This document shows, one piece after another, positions 41,109-48,996 of a stretch of DNA of 64,000 bases. Positions within the stretch are counted from its first letter, which is position 1. Each line of letters opens with the position of its first letter. Source of the stretch: DATAZK01 sp963731205 (GTDB taxonomy: Bacteria > Actinomycetota > Actinomycetes > Frankiales > Frankiaceae). The DNA lies in contig CAVSUJ010000001.1 in the NCBI GenBank assembly GCA_963731205.1, positions 248,001 to 312,000 of the forward strand. The letters run 5' to 3'. The notes beneath the pieces are model-generated. The model made no database searches. It had not been told where the DNA came from and saw only the letters and a program-made list of their open reading frames with translations. The translations under genes were made by a program, and so were the position numbers.

Positions 41109-41158
41109 CCAGCGGCAGTGAATCCGGGTGCTCCAGCCCCGGCATTTACTGCCGCTGG
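41109..41158. terminator. Bidirectional terminator between sodA and the beta-propeller lipoprotein gene
   Basis: CCAGCGGCAGT pairs perfectly with ACTGCCGCTGG, and the stem continues with small mismatches through AATCCGGG and CCCCGGCATT around a short loop. It sits 12 bases after the sodA stop and 14 bases from the end of the convergent gene, so it can terminate both. Confidence 0.75.
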
Positions 41159-41171
41159 TCCGCCTTCCGGC

Positions 41172-42497
41172 TCAGCGCACGTTGACCGCGACGATCCCCG
41201 ACGTGTTGCCGAGGTAGGCCCGTCCGGTGTCCAACGCGGGCGTCGCGAAGCGGGTGAGCGCGCCGACTGCCATCGAGGCGCGTACCCCGCCGGTGGTCGG
41301 GTCGAGGATGTAGAGCCGGCCCGTCGCCTGTGACGTGGCGAGCACGGCGTTGCCGTAGACCACGGGCGAGCCGGGGATCCCGGTCGACTGCCAGCCCAGC
41401 CGGATGCTCCCGTTCGCGCCGATGTCGGCGCGGCGCACGCCGGCCCGGCACGGCAGGAAGACGGTCGAACCCGAGACGGCAGCCCCGCCGTACGCGTCGC
41501 AACCGTTGGCGCTGCTCACCTGACCGCCGATGCCGCCGAGTCGTTTCAGCAGCAGCACGTAGACGACGCCGCGCTTGCCTGATTGCACGACGTAGCCGTT
41601 GCTGGTCACCGCCGGGCCGGTGGAGCCGAGGTCGAGGTCGGCCGCGTTGTCCGCCGCCCAGGTCGTGGGAGTGAAGCGGTCCATGAACAGCAGGCTCGCG
41701 GTCAGGCGCACGACGGAGTCGCTGCCGTCGTACGCGCCGCCGGTCGACGCCCCGTTGCCGTCCGCCACCAGGATGCTGCCGTCTGCCAGCACGGTCGGGC
41801 CGGGCGGCGTCCAGATGCCGCCCTCACGCGAGGTGGGGATGGCGTACGACTGCTGCGCGCCGGTGAGGTCGTCACGCGTGGCGACGAGCGAGCCGACGTA
41901 ATTGCCGCAGTCACCGCTGAGCCCGCCGAACGGCACGATGACTTCGCGATCGCTGAGCGCGAGTGCGCCGCGTTGCTGGTGGGCGGCCTCGTTGCCTTTC
42001 GGTGGGATGACCCGCCGGGTGGTGAAGGCTCCGGTGTCGGCGTTGACGGACGCCAGCAGGTGCTCGACCGCGCCGTTCACCAGCGTCTCGGCGACGGCGT
42101 AGACCCGGTTGGTGAAGGGGTCGTACACCGGGGTGCCGGTGATGCCGAGCGGGTCGATGTTGCCGCAGGTGGCTCCGCGCGAGGCAAGGTCGGACAGGCG
42201 CACCGGGTTGGCGATGTGCGCGCGCCATCGCAGCGTGCCCGAGGTGGTGAACGCGTAGAGCGTGCCGCCTTCGGTGGCGACGTAGACCGTGCCGTTGTTC
42301 ACGATCGGCGAGGCGTAGACCGCCCCGTCGAGGGCATGCGACCAGGCAGGCGTCAGCGTGTGTGCGCTGCTGGCGCTGCCGAGCAATCCGGTGCGGCCGC
42401 CGTTGGCGTGGTAGGTCGGCCAGTTGCAGGACGCGAGGACCAGCAGTGTCAGCAGGGCGAGCACGGCGGACGGACGCCTGACCCGAAGACGAAGCAT
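41172..42497 (-). CDS. PQQ-like beta-propeller lipoprotein of unknown function
   Basis: This 441-residue exported lipoprotein has a signal peptide MLRLRVRRPSAVLALLTLLV and lipobox LASC (Cys near residue 24). The mature part has repeated blade motifs (AVYASPIVNNGTVYVATEGG, TLYAFTTSGTLRWRA, GTPVYDPFTNRVYAVAET, GSPVVYGNAVLATSQATGRL) like PQQ enzyme or YncE-type repeats, but no PQQ-binding catalytic Asp/Cys pair was identified. Such proteins often act as surface scaffolds or binding proteins. It is monocistronic, convergent with sodA and divergent from ilvA. The fold is reasonably sure, the role unknown. Confidence 0.8.
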   Translation of the reverse strand: MLRLRVRRPSAVLALLTLLVLASCNWPTYHANGGRTGLLGSASSAHTLTPAWSHALDGAVYASPIVNNGTVYVATEGGTLYAFTTSGTLRWRAHIANPVRLSDLASRGATCGNIDPLGITGTPVYDPFTNRVYAVAETLVNGAVEHLLASVNADTGAFTTRRVIPPKGNEAAHQQRGALALSDREVIVPFGGLSGDCGNYVGSLVATRDDLTGAQQSYAIPTSREGGIWTPPGPTVLADGSILVADGNGASTGGAYDGSDSVVRLTASLLFMDRFTPTTWAADNAADLDLGSTGPAVTSNGYVVQSGKRGVVYVLLLKRLGGIGGQVSSANGCDAYGGAAVSGSTVFLPCRAGVRRADIGANGSIRLGWQSTGIPGSPVVYGNAVLATSQATGRLYILDPTTGGVRASMAVGALTRFATPALDTGRAYLGNTSGIVAVNVR

Positions 42498-42581
42498 TCG
42501 CGGAGTATGCGCCGATCGCGCGGCTTGTCACCTCATGCCGATGACGCGAAAGGTCGCCTTGACAGCTGATTGACTCGGTGG

Positions 42582-43832
42582 ATGAGCGGGTCTCGGGTGA
42601 CGGCGGCAGATGTCGATGCGGCCGCGGAAAGGTTGTCCGGCGTCGTCGCGCCGTCGCCGCTGCAGCGCAGCCCCCGGCTCTCGGCAGCCACCGGCGCCGA
42701 CGTCTACCTCAAGCGCGAGGATCTGCAGCCGGTGCGCAGCTACAAGGTGCGCGGCGCGTACAACTTGATGGCGCAGTTGCCCCCCGAGCAGCGCGCGGCG
42801 GGCGTCGTGTGCGCGAGCGCCGGCAATCACGCGCAGGGCGTCGCGCTGTCCTGCCAGCTGCTGGGAATCCGCGGCACGGTGTACCTGCCGCGCACCACTC
42901 CTCGGCAGAAGCGGGACCGTATCGCCGAGCTCGGACGCGGCCAGCTGACGATCGAGCTGGTCGGCGACACCTATGACGATGCGAGCCTGGAGGCCGTCGC
43001 CTACGCGGCCTCGACCGACGCGGTGCTGATCCCCGCGTTCGACGATCCGCGCACCATCGCCGGGCAGGGCACGGTCACCCGTGAGCTCACGGCGCAGCTC
43101 GGTGCGCTGCCCGATGTCCTGGTCCTCCCGGTCGGCGGTGGGGGACTGCTCGCCGGCGCCGTCGCCTGGCTGTCCGGCCAGCCACAGGGGCTGCGGCTCG
43201 TCGGCGCCGAGCCGGCAGGCGCGCCGAGCATGACGGCGGCCCTCGGCGCCGGCCATCCGGTGGCGCTGGAGCACATCGACAGCTTCGTCGACGGCGCGGC
43301 CGTGCAGCGGATCGGTGACCACACGTTCGCCAACGTCCGCGATAGCGGGGTCGAGATGCGCAGCGTCGCGGAGGGCCGCATCTGCAGCGAGATGCTGGAG
43401 CTCTACCAGGTGGACGGGATCATCTCCGAGCCGGCCGGGGCGCTCGCGTCAGCAGCGCTGGACCAGCTCGGCGCGCTCGAGGGGATGCGCGTCGTCTGCG
43501 TCCTCTCGGGCGGCAACAACGACGTCTCGCGCTATCCGGAGGTCGTCGAGCGCTCGCTCGTCTTCGAGGGCCTGAAGCACTACTTCCTCATCTCCTTCCC
43601 GCAGGAGCCGGGCGCGCTGCGCCGCTTCCTCGATCACGCGCTCGGCCCCGACGACGACATCACGCTCTTCGAGTACGTGAAGCGCTCCAACCGCGAGACC
43701 GGCCCGGCGCTCGTCGGCATCGAACTCGCCCGCCGCACCGACCTCGACCCGCTGCTCACCCGTCTTGCCGAGCTGCCGCTGAGCGTCGACCGGATCACTC
43801 CCGAGCAGGCCGCGTTCCGCTTCCTGGTTTAG
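42582..43832 (+). CDS. ilvA: Threonine ammonia-lyase (threonine dehydratase)
   Basis: This PLP enzyme converts threonine to 2-oxobutanoate and ammonia, the first step of isoleucine synthesis. The 416-residue product has the PLP Lys in RSYKVRGAYN (Lys55), VCASAGNHAQGVALS, the phosphate-binding loop LPVGGGGLLAGAV and, from about 325, one ACT-like regulatory domain (LKHYFLISFPQEPGALRRFL). This is the short IlvA form of actinobacteria rather than the two-ACT form of enterics, and probably isoleucine-sensitive. The ATG at 42582 is preferred over the in-frame TTG at 42570. The SnoaL gene begins 9 bases after the stop, so it may be the head gene of the second catabolic operon. Confidence 0.93.
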   Translation: MSGSRVTAADVDAAAERLSGVVAPSPLQRSPRLSAATGADVYLKREDLQPVRSYKVRGAYNLMAQLPPEQRAAGVVCASAGNHAQGVALSCQLLGIRGTVYLPRTTPRQKRDRIAELGRGQLTIELVGDTYDDASLEAVAYAASTDAVLIPAFDDPRTIAGQGTVTRELTAQLGALPDVLVLPVGGGGLLAGAVAWLSGQPQGLRLVGAEPAGAPSMTAALGAGHPVALEHIDSFVDGAAVQRIGDHTFANVRDSGVEMRSVAEGRICSEMLELYQVDGIISEPAGALASAALDQLGALEGMRVVCVLSGGNNDVSRYPEVVERSLVFEGLKHYFLISFPQEPGALRRFLDHALGPDDDITLFEYVKRSNRETGPALVGIELARRTDLDPLLTRLAELPLSVDRITPEQAAFRFLV

Positions 43833-43840
43833 TTCCAGAC

Positions 43841-44407
43841 GTGGACCCGCAGCAGGCAGCAGACATCATCGAGATCCAGCAACTGGCCGTCGGTTACGTG
43901 GTCGGGATCGACCGGCGCGACGTCGACATGATCGCGGCGCTCTTCGTGCCCGACGTCGACTGCGGCCATTGGGGCACCGGACCCGAGGCTTTCAAGAAGA
44001 TGTACCTGGAGAACGACAGCACCTTCGGCGTCAGCGTCCATCAGGCGACCAACCACCTGGTCACCATCGAGAGCGCCGACCGCGCGAGCGGCACCTGCTA
44101 TCTCATGGCCGAGCAGCAGCAGCACGACGGCTCGTGGGCGAAGCTCGCCGGCGCGTACGAGGACCGCTACGTGCGGGTCGACGGGCGCTGGCTGTTCAAG
44201 GCGCGCAAGCTGCTCTTCTGGTACCGCGAGGCGGCGGCTCCCACCGGCCGCCGCGATCCCACCTACCGCACGTTCTCGAAATGGCCGACGCTGCCGGGCG
44301 CCTGGCCCACGTGGGAGAAGTTCTGGGCTGACGTGCACGAGGCGTACGGACCGGAGCCGCGCGTGCATCCCGGCGTCAAGCGCTCGGAGGAGGCGGCCGG
44401 CTCATGA
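43841..44407 (+). CDS. SnoaL-like / NTF2-fold protein
   Basis: This 188-residue protein of the SnoaL-like family has an opening helix ADIIEIQQLAVGYVVGIDRR and the strand DVDMIAALFVPDVDCGHWG, with an Asp/His arrangement (VHQATNHLVTIESADRASG) that could form a pocket. The C-terminal 50 residues are an extension rich in Trp and Pro (FSKWPTLPGAWPTWEKFWAD). It starts with GTG 9 bases after ilvA and its stop overlaps the luciferase-like gene (ATGA). Related proteins act as dehydratases, isomerases or ring-closing enzymes; the activity here is not known. Confidence 0.78.
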   Translation: MDPQQAADIIEIQQLAVGYVVGIDRRDVDMIAALFVPDVDCGHWGTGPEAFKKMYLENDSTFGVSVHQATNHLVTIESADRASGTCYLMAEQQQHDGSWAKLAGAYEDRYVRVDGRWLFKARKLLFWYREAAAPTGRRDPTYRTFSKWPTLPGAWPTWEKFWADVHEAYGPEPRVHPGVKRSEEAAGS

Positions 44408-45471
44408 CGTCCGCTTCAGGAACGACTCCGATGCGTTTTTCCCTTTCGTTGCCGGTGCTTCGCGACGAGACCTCGTCCGACCCCTTCGGCGAGACGTATG
44501 CGCTCGCACAGGAAGCCGAGCAGGCGGGCTTCGACACGGCGACGATCGGCCATCACCACTTCATGCCCGGAAACCTCAGCGATCCCTTGACGTTTCTGGC
44601 CACCGTCGCCGCCCGCACCAGCACGCTGCGCGTCGGCACCGGCATCTTCCAGCTGCCGATCCACAACCCGATCCGCGTGGCCGAGCAGGTCGCCACCATC
44701 GACCAGATCTCGGCCGGCCGCGTCTCGCTCGGGGTCGGGTCGGGCTGGTGGCCGCTGGAGTATCAGGTGCACGGCTCGGACATCAAGACCCGCGGCGCCC
44801 GGATGGAAGAGGCGCTCACGATCCTGAAGCTGGTGTGGGAGAACGAGAACACCGCCTTCGACGGCCGGTTCTACAGCTTCCCCGAGCTGACGGTCCATCC
44901 GCGTCCGGTGCAGCGCCCGCACCCTCCGCTGTGGGTCGCCGGGGTGGCTGATGTCGCGGTCGAACGGGCCGCCCGGCTCGGCGACGCCTGGCTGTGCGGG
45001 CCGGTGCAGTCACTGGCAAAAGCCCAGTCGTGTCTGGAGATCTACCGCGCCGCGTGTGCGAAAGCGGGCCGCGGCGACGAGTGGATCCTGCGGCGCTACG
45101 CGTGGGTCGGCAGCGATGGCCGGCAGGTGCGGGAGGAGGTGCTCCCCGCGTATGTCGGCGGCCTGATGGAGCACTGGCGCGAGTCGGTGGAGGACGACGC
45201 CGAGAAGGAGCTCTTCGCGCGGATCGACGCGGGAGAGGACGTGAGCCCCGAGGAGATCGCCGCCGATCGGCTGCTGTGGGGCGATCCGGAGAACGTCATC
45301 GGTCAGGTCGAGCGCTACCGGGACAGCACCGGGGCCACCCACGTGCACGCGGCTTTCGGCGCCGGGTTGCCGGCCCACACCGGGCCCTCGACGCTCGGCG
45401 GCTTCACCGAGCTGCGTGACATGATCCGGCTGTTCGGGCGCGAGGTCATCACGGCCTTCCCCCGGGCCTGA
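44404..45471 (+). CDS. Luciferase-like monooxygenase (LLM class, possibly F420-dependent)
   Basis: This 355-residue TIM-barrel flavin/F420 oxidoreductase has ETYALAQEAEQAGFDTATIG, HHHFMPGNLSDPLTFLA, STLRVGTGIFQLPIHNP and ISAGRVSLGVGSGWWPLEY, which contain the usual N-terminal strand, His pair and phosphate-binding glycine segment. HPPLWVAGVADVAVERAARL continues the family. It overlaps the SnoaL gene by four bases; the cyclase-family gene follows 25 bases later behind GAAGGAG. It has the same family and neighbours as the protein at 7822-8949, suggesting parallel pathways. The cofactor is not decided from sequence. Confidence 0.88.
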   Translation: MTSASGTTPMRFSLSLPVLRDETSSDPFGETYALAQEAEQAGFDTATIGHHHFMPGNLSDPLTFLATVAARTSTLRVGTGIFQLPIHNPIRVAEQVATIDQISAGRVSLGVGSGWWPLEYQVHGSDIKTRGARMEEALTILKLVWENENTAFDGRFYSFPELTVHPRPVQRPHPPLWVAGVADVAVERAARLGDAWLCGPVQSLAKAQSCLEIYRAACAKAGRGDEWILRRYAWVGSDGRQVREEVLPAYVGGLMEHWRESVEDDAEKELFARIDAGEDVSPEEIAADRLLWGDPENVIGQVERYRDSTGATHVHAAFGAGLPAHTGPSTLGGFTELRDMIRLFGREVITAFPRA

Positions 45472-45496
45472 AGCACCAACGACGAAGGAGCGCGCC

Positions 45497-46417
45497 ATGC
45501 GGGCGGAATTCACCCAGGTTGCCGAAAAGGTCAACAACTGGGGGCGATGGGGCGCCGATGACGAGCGGGGCACGCTCAACTTCGTCACGCCCGACGTCGT
45601 CAAGGCGGCCATGGGCGCGGTGCGCACCGGCCGCTCGTTCCCGCTGGCGATCCCGCTGTCGTCCGACGGGCCGCAGATCGGGATGATCCCCGGCCGTATC
45701 AACCCGCTGAAAACGATGCTGCTCATCAACGATCCGATGACCGGCAACATCGATGAGTTCTGCACCAGCGACGACTCGGTGGTCATGGGCCTGCAGGCCG
45801 GCACGCACTGGGATTCTCTCGCCCATGCGACCTACTCCAACCGGATCTACAACGGCGCGCCCATCAGCTCGCTCACCACCCGCGGCGCCGCCAAGTGCGG
45901 CATCGACAAGGTCGGCCCGCTCGTCACCCGCGGGGTGCTGCTCGACGTGGCCCGGTCCAAGGGCGTCGACAAGCTCGATCCGGGTTACGCGCTCACCCCG
46001 GCCGACCTGGATGCCGCTGCAGAGATGGGCAAGGTGACGGTGCGCTCCGGTGACGTCGTCCTCGTGCGCACCGGTCAGATCCAGCTGCTGCATGCCGGCG
46101 ACAAGATGGGCTACACCTTCCCCTCGCCCGGCTTCTCGATGCAGACCGCGCCCTGGCTGCACGCGCACGAGGTCGCGGCCGTCGCCAACGACACCATCGT
46201 GTTCGAGGTGTTTCCGGGTGAGTACGAGGACCTTCCGCTCCCGGTGCATCTGCTTCACCTGGTGGAGATGGGCCTGTGGCAGGGGCAGAACTGGGATCTC
46301 GAGGCGCTCGCAGCCGACTGCGCCGACGACGGGCAGTACGACTTCCTGCTGACGGCGACCCCGGAACCCTTCGTCGCCGGGCTCGGTGCTCCGGTCGCGC
46401 CGGTAGCGGTGAAGTAG
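45497..46417 (+). CDS. Cyclase-family (kynurenine-formamidase-like) hydrolase
   Basis: This 306-residue member of PF04199 is paralogous to the protein at 2206-3120. The opening VNNWGRWGADDERGTLNFVT and the metal motif MGLQAGTHWDSLAHATYSN (His-Trp-Asp with a later His) are seen. The first His of the usual HxGTHxD is replaced (QAGTHWD), as in a subset of the family. VRSGDVVLVRTGQIQLLH and DTIVFEVFPGEYEDLPLPVH are further conserved strands. A GAAGGAG lies six bases before the ATG. Its stop shares one base with the GNAT start. A likely role is hydrolysis of a lactone or amide made by the preceding monooxygenase (inference). Confidence 0.86.
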   Translation: MRAEFTQVAEKVNNWGRWGADDERGTLNFVTPDVVKAAMGAVRTGRSFPLAIPLSSDGPQIGMIPGRINPLKTMLLINDPMTGNIDEFCTSDDSVVMGLQAGTHWDSLAHATYSNRIYNGAPISSLTTRGAAKCGIDKVGPLVTRGVLLDVARSKGVDKLDPGYALTPADLDAAAEMGKVTVRSGDVVLVRTGQIQLLHAGDKMGYTFPSPGFSMQTAPWLHAHEVAAVANDTIVFEVFPGEYEDLPLPVHLLHLVEMGLWQGQNWDLEALAADCADDGQYDFLLTATPEPFVAGLGAPVAPVAVK

Positions 46418-46737
46418 TGGGCGCTGCAGAGACGGTCGTCACCGATCAGCCGGAGCGCGGGCGGTTCGAGATCACGGTCGACGGTGAGCTGGCCGGCTTC
46501 GCCAGCTACCACTCCGTCGGGTCGAACCTCGACTTCACCCACACCGAGATCGACGACAGCTTCGAAGGCCAGGGCCTGGGTTCGACGCTGATCCGCGCCG
46601 GGTTGGACACCGCCCGCGAGCGCGGGATGGGCGTGCTGCCACACTGCCCGTTTGTGAGAAGTTTCATCCAGCGTCATGCGGATTACCTCGATCTGGTCCC
46701 GGCGTCCCGGCGCCGCGAATTCGGGCTCGAGCAGTGA
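46417..46737 (+). CDS. GNAT-family N-acetyltransferase, small single-domain type
   Basis: This 106-residue protein is of the compact Gcn5-related N-acetyltransferase type (YjdJ-like, PF14542). GELAGFASYHSVGSNLDFTH leads to the acetyl-CoA-binding block EIDDSFEGQGLGSTLIRAGL (Q-x-x-G-x-G variant) and a tail LPHCPFVRSFIQRHADYLDL typical of this small subgroup. It starts with GTG sharing a base with the upstream stop (TAGTG) and ends overlapping the next gene (GTGA). These proteins are poorly characterised; the acceptor is unknown. Confidence 0.88.
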   Translation: MGAAETVVTDQPERGRFEITVDGELAGFASYHSVGSNLDFTHTEIDDSFEGQGLGSTLIRAGLDTARERGMGVLPHCPFVRSFIQRHADYLDLVPASRRREFGLEQ

Positions 46738-47270
46738 GCGACCACGAGGGTCCGCCCGGCTATCGCGAGCTGCTCGTCAAGCAGGCGATCCGTGACGCGC
46801 ACTCCCGGTACTGCCGCGCCATGGACCGGCGCGACGAGCCGCTGGCCGCCTCGATCTGGCACGAGGACGGCACGGCCGACTACGGCGACATCTTCAAGGG
46901 AACCGGCGCCGGCTTCGCCGCCTGGGTGACCGAGACGCACGGCAATTTCGCGCGCCACAGCCACCAGATCACCAACGTCCTCGTCGAGGTCGGATCCACC
47001 GGCGAGGAGGCGGTCAGCGAGGCTTACGTGACCGTCGCGCTCTGGACCACCCCGGACGTCATGGGCGCGGTGACGCAGGTGACCTCCCGGGGCCGTTATC
47101 TCGACCGCTGGAGCCGCCGCGACGGGCGCTGGGGCATCACCCACCGGATCTACGTCGAGGACTTCACCACCGGCCAGCAGCTGTCGGCCGACGAGGTCTA
47201 CCCGGCAGGGCGCGACAGCCGCCGTGACCCGGATGACCCGTCGTACCAGCTGTTCTCAGACCTTTCCTAG
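46734..47270 (+). CDS. SnoaL-like / NTF2-fold protein
   Basis: This 178-residue protein of the SnoaL-like superfamily has the opening helix ELLVKQAIRDAHSRYCRAMD, the strand ASIWHEDGTADYGDIFKGTG, the His core FARHSHQITNVLVEVGSTGE and the last strands RGRYLDRWSRRDGRWGITH, which resemble the limonene-epoxide-hydrolase/SnoaL dehydratase branch. It overlaps the GNAT gene by four bases, and a 39-base gap with GGAGG follows. It is the second SnoaL-like gene of this operon and the third in the window, so a small set of cyclase or dehydratase steps is plausible. Activity is unproven. Confidence 0.8.
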   Translation: MSDHEGPPGYRELLVKQAIRDAHSRYCRAMDRRDEPLAASIWHEDGTADYGDIFKGTGAGFAAWVTETHGNFARHSHQITNVLVEVGSTGEEAVSEAYVTVALWTTPDVMGAVTQVTSRGRYLDRWSRRDGRWGITHRIYVEDFTTGQQLSADEVYPAGRDSRRDPDDPSYQLFSDLS

Positions 47271-47309
47271 CTCGCCGATCTCGCAGCACGCTGAACTTCC
47301 GGAGGATTG

Positions 47310-47936
47310 ATGCCCAGCCTTGAAGAGCTCCTCACGCCGTCGGAGACGGTCGTGCTCACCGTCGAGATGCAGCGCGGGGTCATCGGCGACCAGGTGACCG
47401 CCTTCGGCGGGGGAGCGCTGGTGGATGCGGTGAAGCAGGCCGGCGCCATCGAGGCGACGCAGCGGCTGGTGCGGGCGGCCCGGGCTGCCGGAGCGCGGGT
47501 CGTTCACGCCACCATCAGCCTGCGCGCGGATCGCGCCGGGATCGCCCGCAACAACCGGATGATGGCCGCGATCCTGCGCCAGCCCGACCAGATGCTCGAG
47601 GGTTCCCCGGCGACCGAGCTCATCCCGGAGCTCGAGTACAGCCCCGCCGACATCATCATGAACCGGGTACACGGGCTCACCCCTTTCGGCGGTACCGAGC
47701 TCGACGCTGTGCTGCGCAACATGGGCACGAAAACCCTTGTCCCCGTAGGGGTTTCGGTGAACGTCGCCATCATGGGGACCTGCCTGGCCGCCTGCGATCT
47801 CGGCTATCAGATCGTGCTGCCGACCGATGCCGTGGTCGGGGTCCCCGAGAGCTACGCCGCTGACGCGATCACCAACACGCTGAGCTACCTGTCGACGCTG
47901 TCGACCGTCGACGACATCGTTGCCGTCTGGTCCTGA
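47310..47936 (+). CDS. Isochorismatase-like protein lacking the usual catalytic cysteine
   Basis: This 208-residue protein has the isochorismatase/cysteine-hydrolase fold. The first strand reads VVLTVEMQRGVIGD where the family usually has a catalytic Asp (hDMQ), and the nucleophile strand reads VGVSVNVAIMGTCLAACDLG where NxCV is expected; Ala sits at the Cys position. The remaining fold markers (GTELDAVLRNMG, GYQIVLPTDAVVGVPESYAA) are present. It may therefore be a non-hydrolytic or differently wired subfamily, perhaps common in actinobacteria. GGAGG lies 4 bases before the ATG. The 3' end overlaps the winged-helix gene by 17 bases. Confidence 0.82.
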   Translation: MPSLEELLTPSETVVLTVEMQRGVIGDQVTAFGGGALVDAVKQAGAIEATQRLVRAARAAGARVVHATISLRADRAGIARNNRMMAAILRQPDQMLEGSPATELIPELEYSPADIIMNRVHGLTPFGGTELDAVLRNMGTKTLVPVGVSVNVAIMGTCLAACDLGYQIVLPTDAVVGVPESYAADAITNTLSYLSTLSTVDDIVAVWS

Positions 47937-48996
47937 CATCGCGGCGAGCCCGCGCGCGACCGTCCTCGAGCGGCTGGCCCGTCAGCATCTCGGGGGCGCC
48001 CGTTTCGCCGATCCCGCCGCCGCTGTCGGCTGGTTCGGTGCGGTGCAGTCGCAGGACTTCGCGGGCAGCGCGTGGGGCGTCGCGCAGCGCTGCGCCGCGC
48101 TGGACGAGGCCGGGTTCCGGGCCGCATTCGACGCCGGCGCTCTGGTGCGTACGCACGTGCTGCGCCCTACCTGGCACCTGGTCGCGCCCGCCGACCTGCG
48201 CTGGATGCAGGCGCTCACCGCACGCCGGGTGCACGCGCTGAATGCCCCGTACTACAAGCAGAGCGGGCTCGACCCGGCCACCCTCACCCGCAGCGCCGAG
48301 CTGATCACCACGGCTCTTGCGGGAGGCCATCAGCTGACGCGCGCAGAAGTCGGCTCGACGCTGGCGGCCGGGGGAGTCCAGGCCGCGGGTCAGCGGCTCG
48401 GGCTGATCATGATGTGGTGCGAGCTCGAGGCGGTCGTGTGCAGCGGCGCGATGCGCGGCCGGCAGCACACGTACGCGCTGGTCGACGAGCGCATCCCGCC
48501 CGCCGCCGGCGTCGAACCCGATGAGGCGCTCGGCGAGCTGGCCCGTCGCTACCTCGCCAGCCACGGTCCGGCCGGCGCGGGCGACTTGGCGTGGTGGTCG
48601 GGGCTGACCAAGGCCGAAGCTGTCCGGGGCATCGACATCGCCGGCGAGCTTCCTCGGCCGCCGGTCGCGTCACGCCCGGGCCCGGCGGTGCATCTGCTGC
48701 CGAACTTCGACGAGTATGTCGTCGCCTACCAGGACCGGTCGGCCCTGTTTTCCAGCGACGCGATGGCCCGTGAGCTCGCCGGTATGAACATCCTTGCGGC
48801 TGCCCCGGTCATGCATCGCGGACGCGTTGCCGGAGGCTGGAAGCGCGCGATCGAAGGCAGCCGGGTGCGCCTCACCGTGAGCCTGCGCGTGGCGCTCAGC
48901 GCGACCGCCCAGCGCGCGCTCGAGACCGCTGCCCGCCGCTACGGCCGTTTCCTGGGCAAGCCGGTGGACTTCGAGTCGGGCAGGATCAAGCCGTGA
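47920..48996 (+). CDS. Winged-helix DNA-binding protein of the AlkZ/YcaQ-like family
   Basis: This 358-residue protein belongs to the HTH_42 (PF06224) family, which includes the DNA glycosylases AlkZ and YcaQ. The AlkZ catalytic QxD-type motif is present as AVQSQDFAGSAWGVAQR (near residue 43). VRTHVLRPTWHLVAPADLRW and the LSxxGPAGAGDLAWWSGL-like block (GPAGAGDLAWWSGLTKAEA) are also typical, and VHLLPNFDEYVVAYQDRS is the conserved C-terminal barrel. It starts with TTG, overlapping the previous gene by 17 bases, and its stop overlaps the amidohydrolase (GTGA). DNA repair of alkyl or crosslink lesions is the known function of relatives; its link to this catabolic operon may be incidental. Confidence 0.85.
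   Translation: MPSGPDIAASPRATVLERLARQHLGGARFADPAAAVGWFGAVQSQDFAGSAWGVAQRCAALDEAGFRAAFDAGALVRTHVLRPTWHLVAPADLRWMQALTARRVHALNAPYYKQSGLDPATLTRSAELITTALAGGHQLTRAEVGSTLAAGGVQAAGQRLGLIMMWCELEAVVCSGAMRGRQHTYALVDERIPPAAGVEPDEALGELARRYLASHGPAGAGDLAWWSGLTKAEAVRGIDIAGELPRPPVASRPGPAVHLLPNFDEYVVAYQDRSALFSSDAMARELAGMNILAAAPVMHRGRVAGGWKRAIEGSRVRLTVSLRVALSATAQRALETAARRYGRFLGKPVDFESGRIKP

Noticed and set aside
41172..42497. PQQ-dependent dehydrogenase
   Set aside because: Only the beta-propeller repeats are recognisable; no PQQ ligand or catalytic motif was found and the protein is a short lipoprotein.
42559..42564. TTGACA as the -35 element of an ilvA promoter
   Set aside because: No acceptable -10 hexamer lies 16-18 bases downstream, where the ATG and first codons fall.
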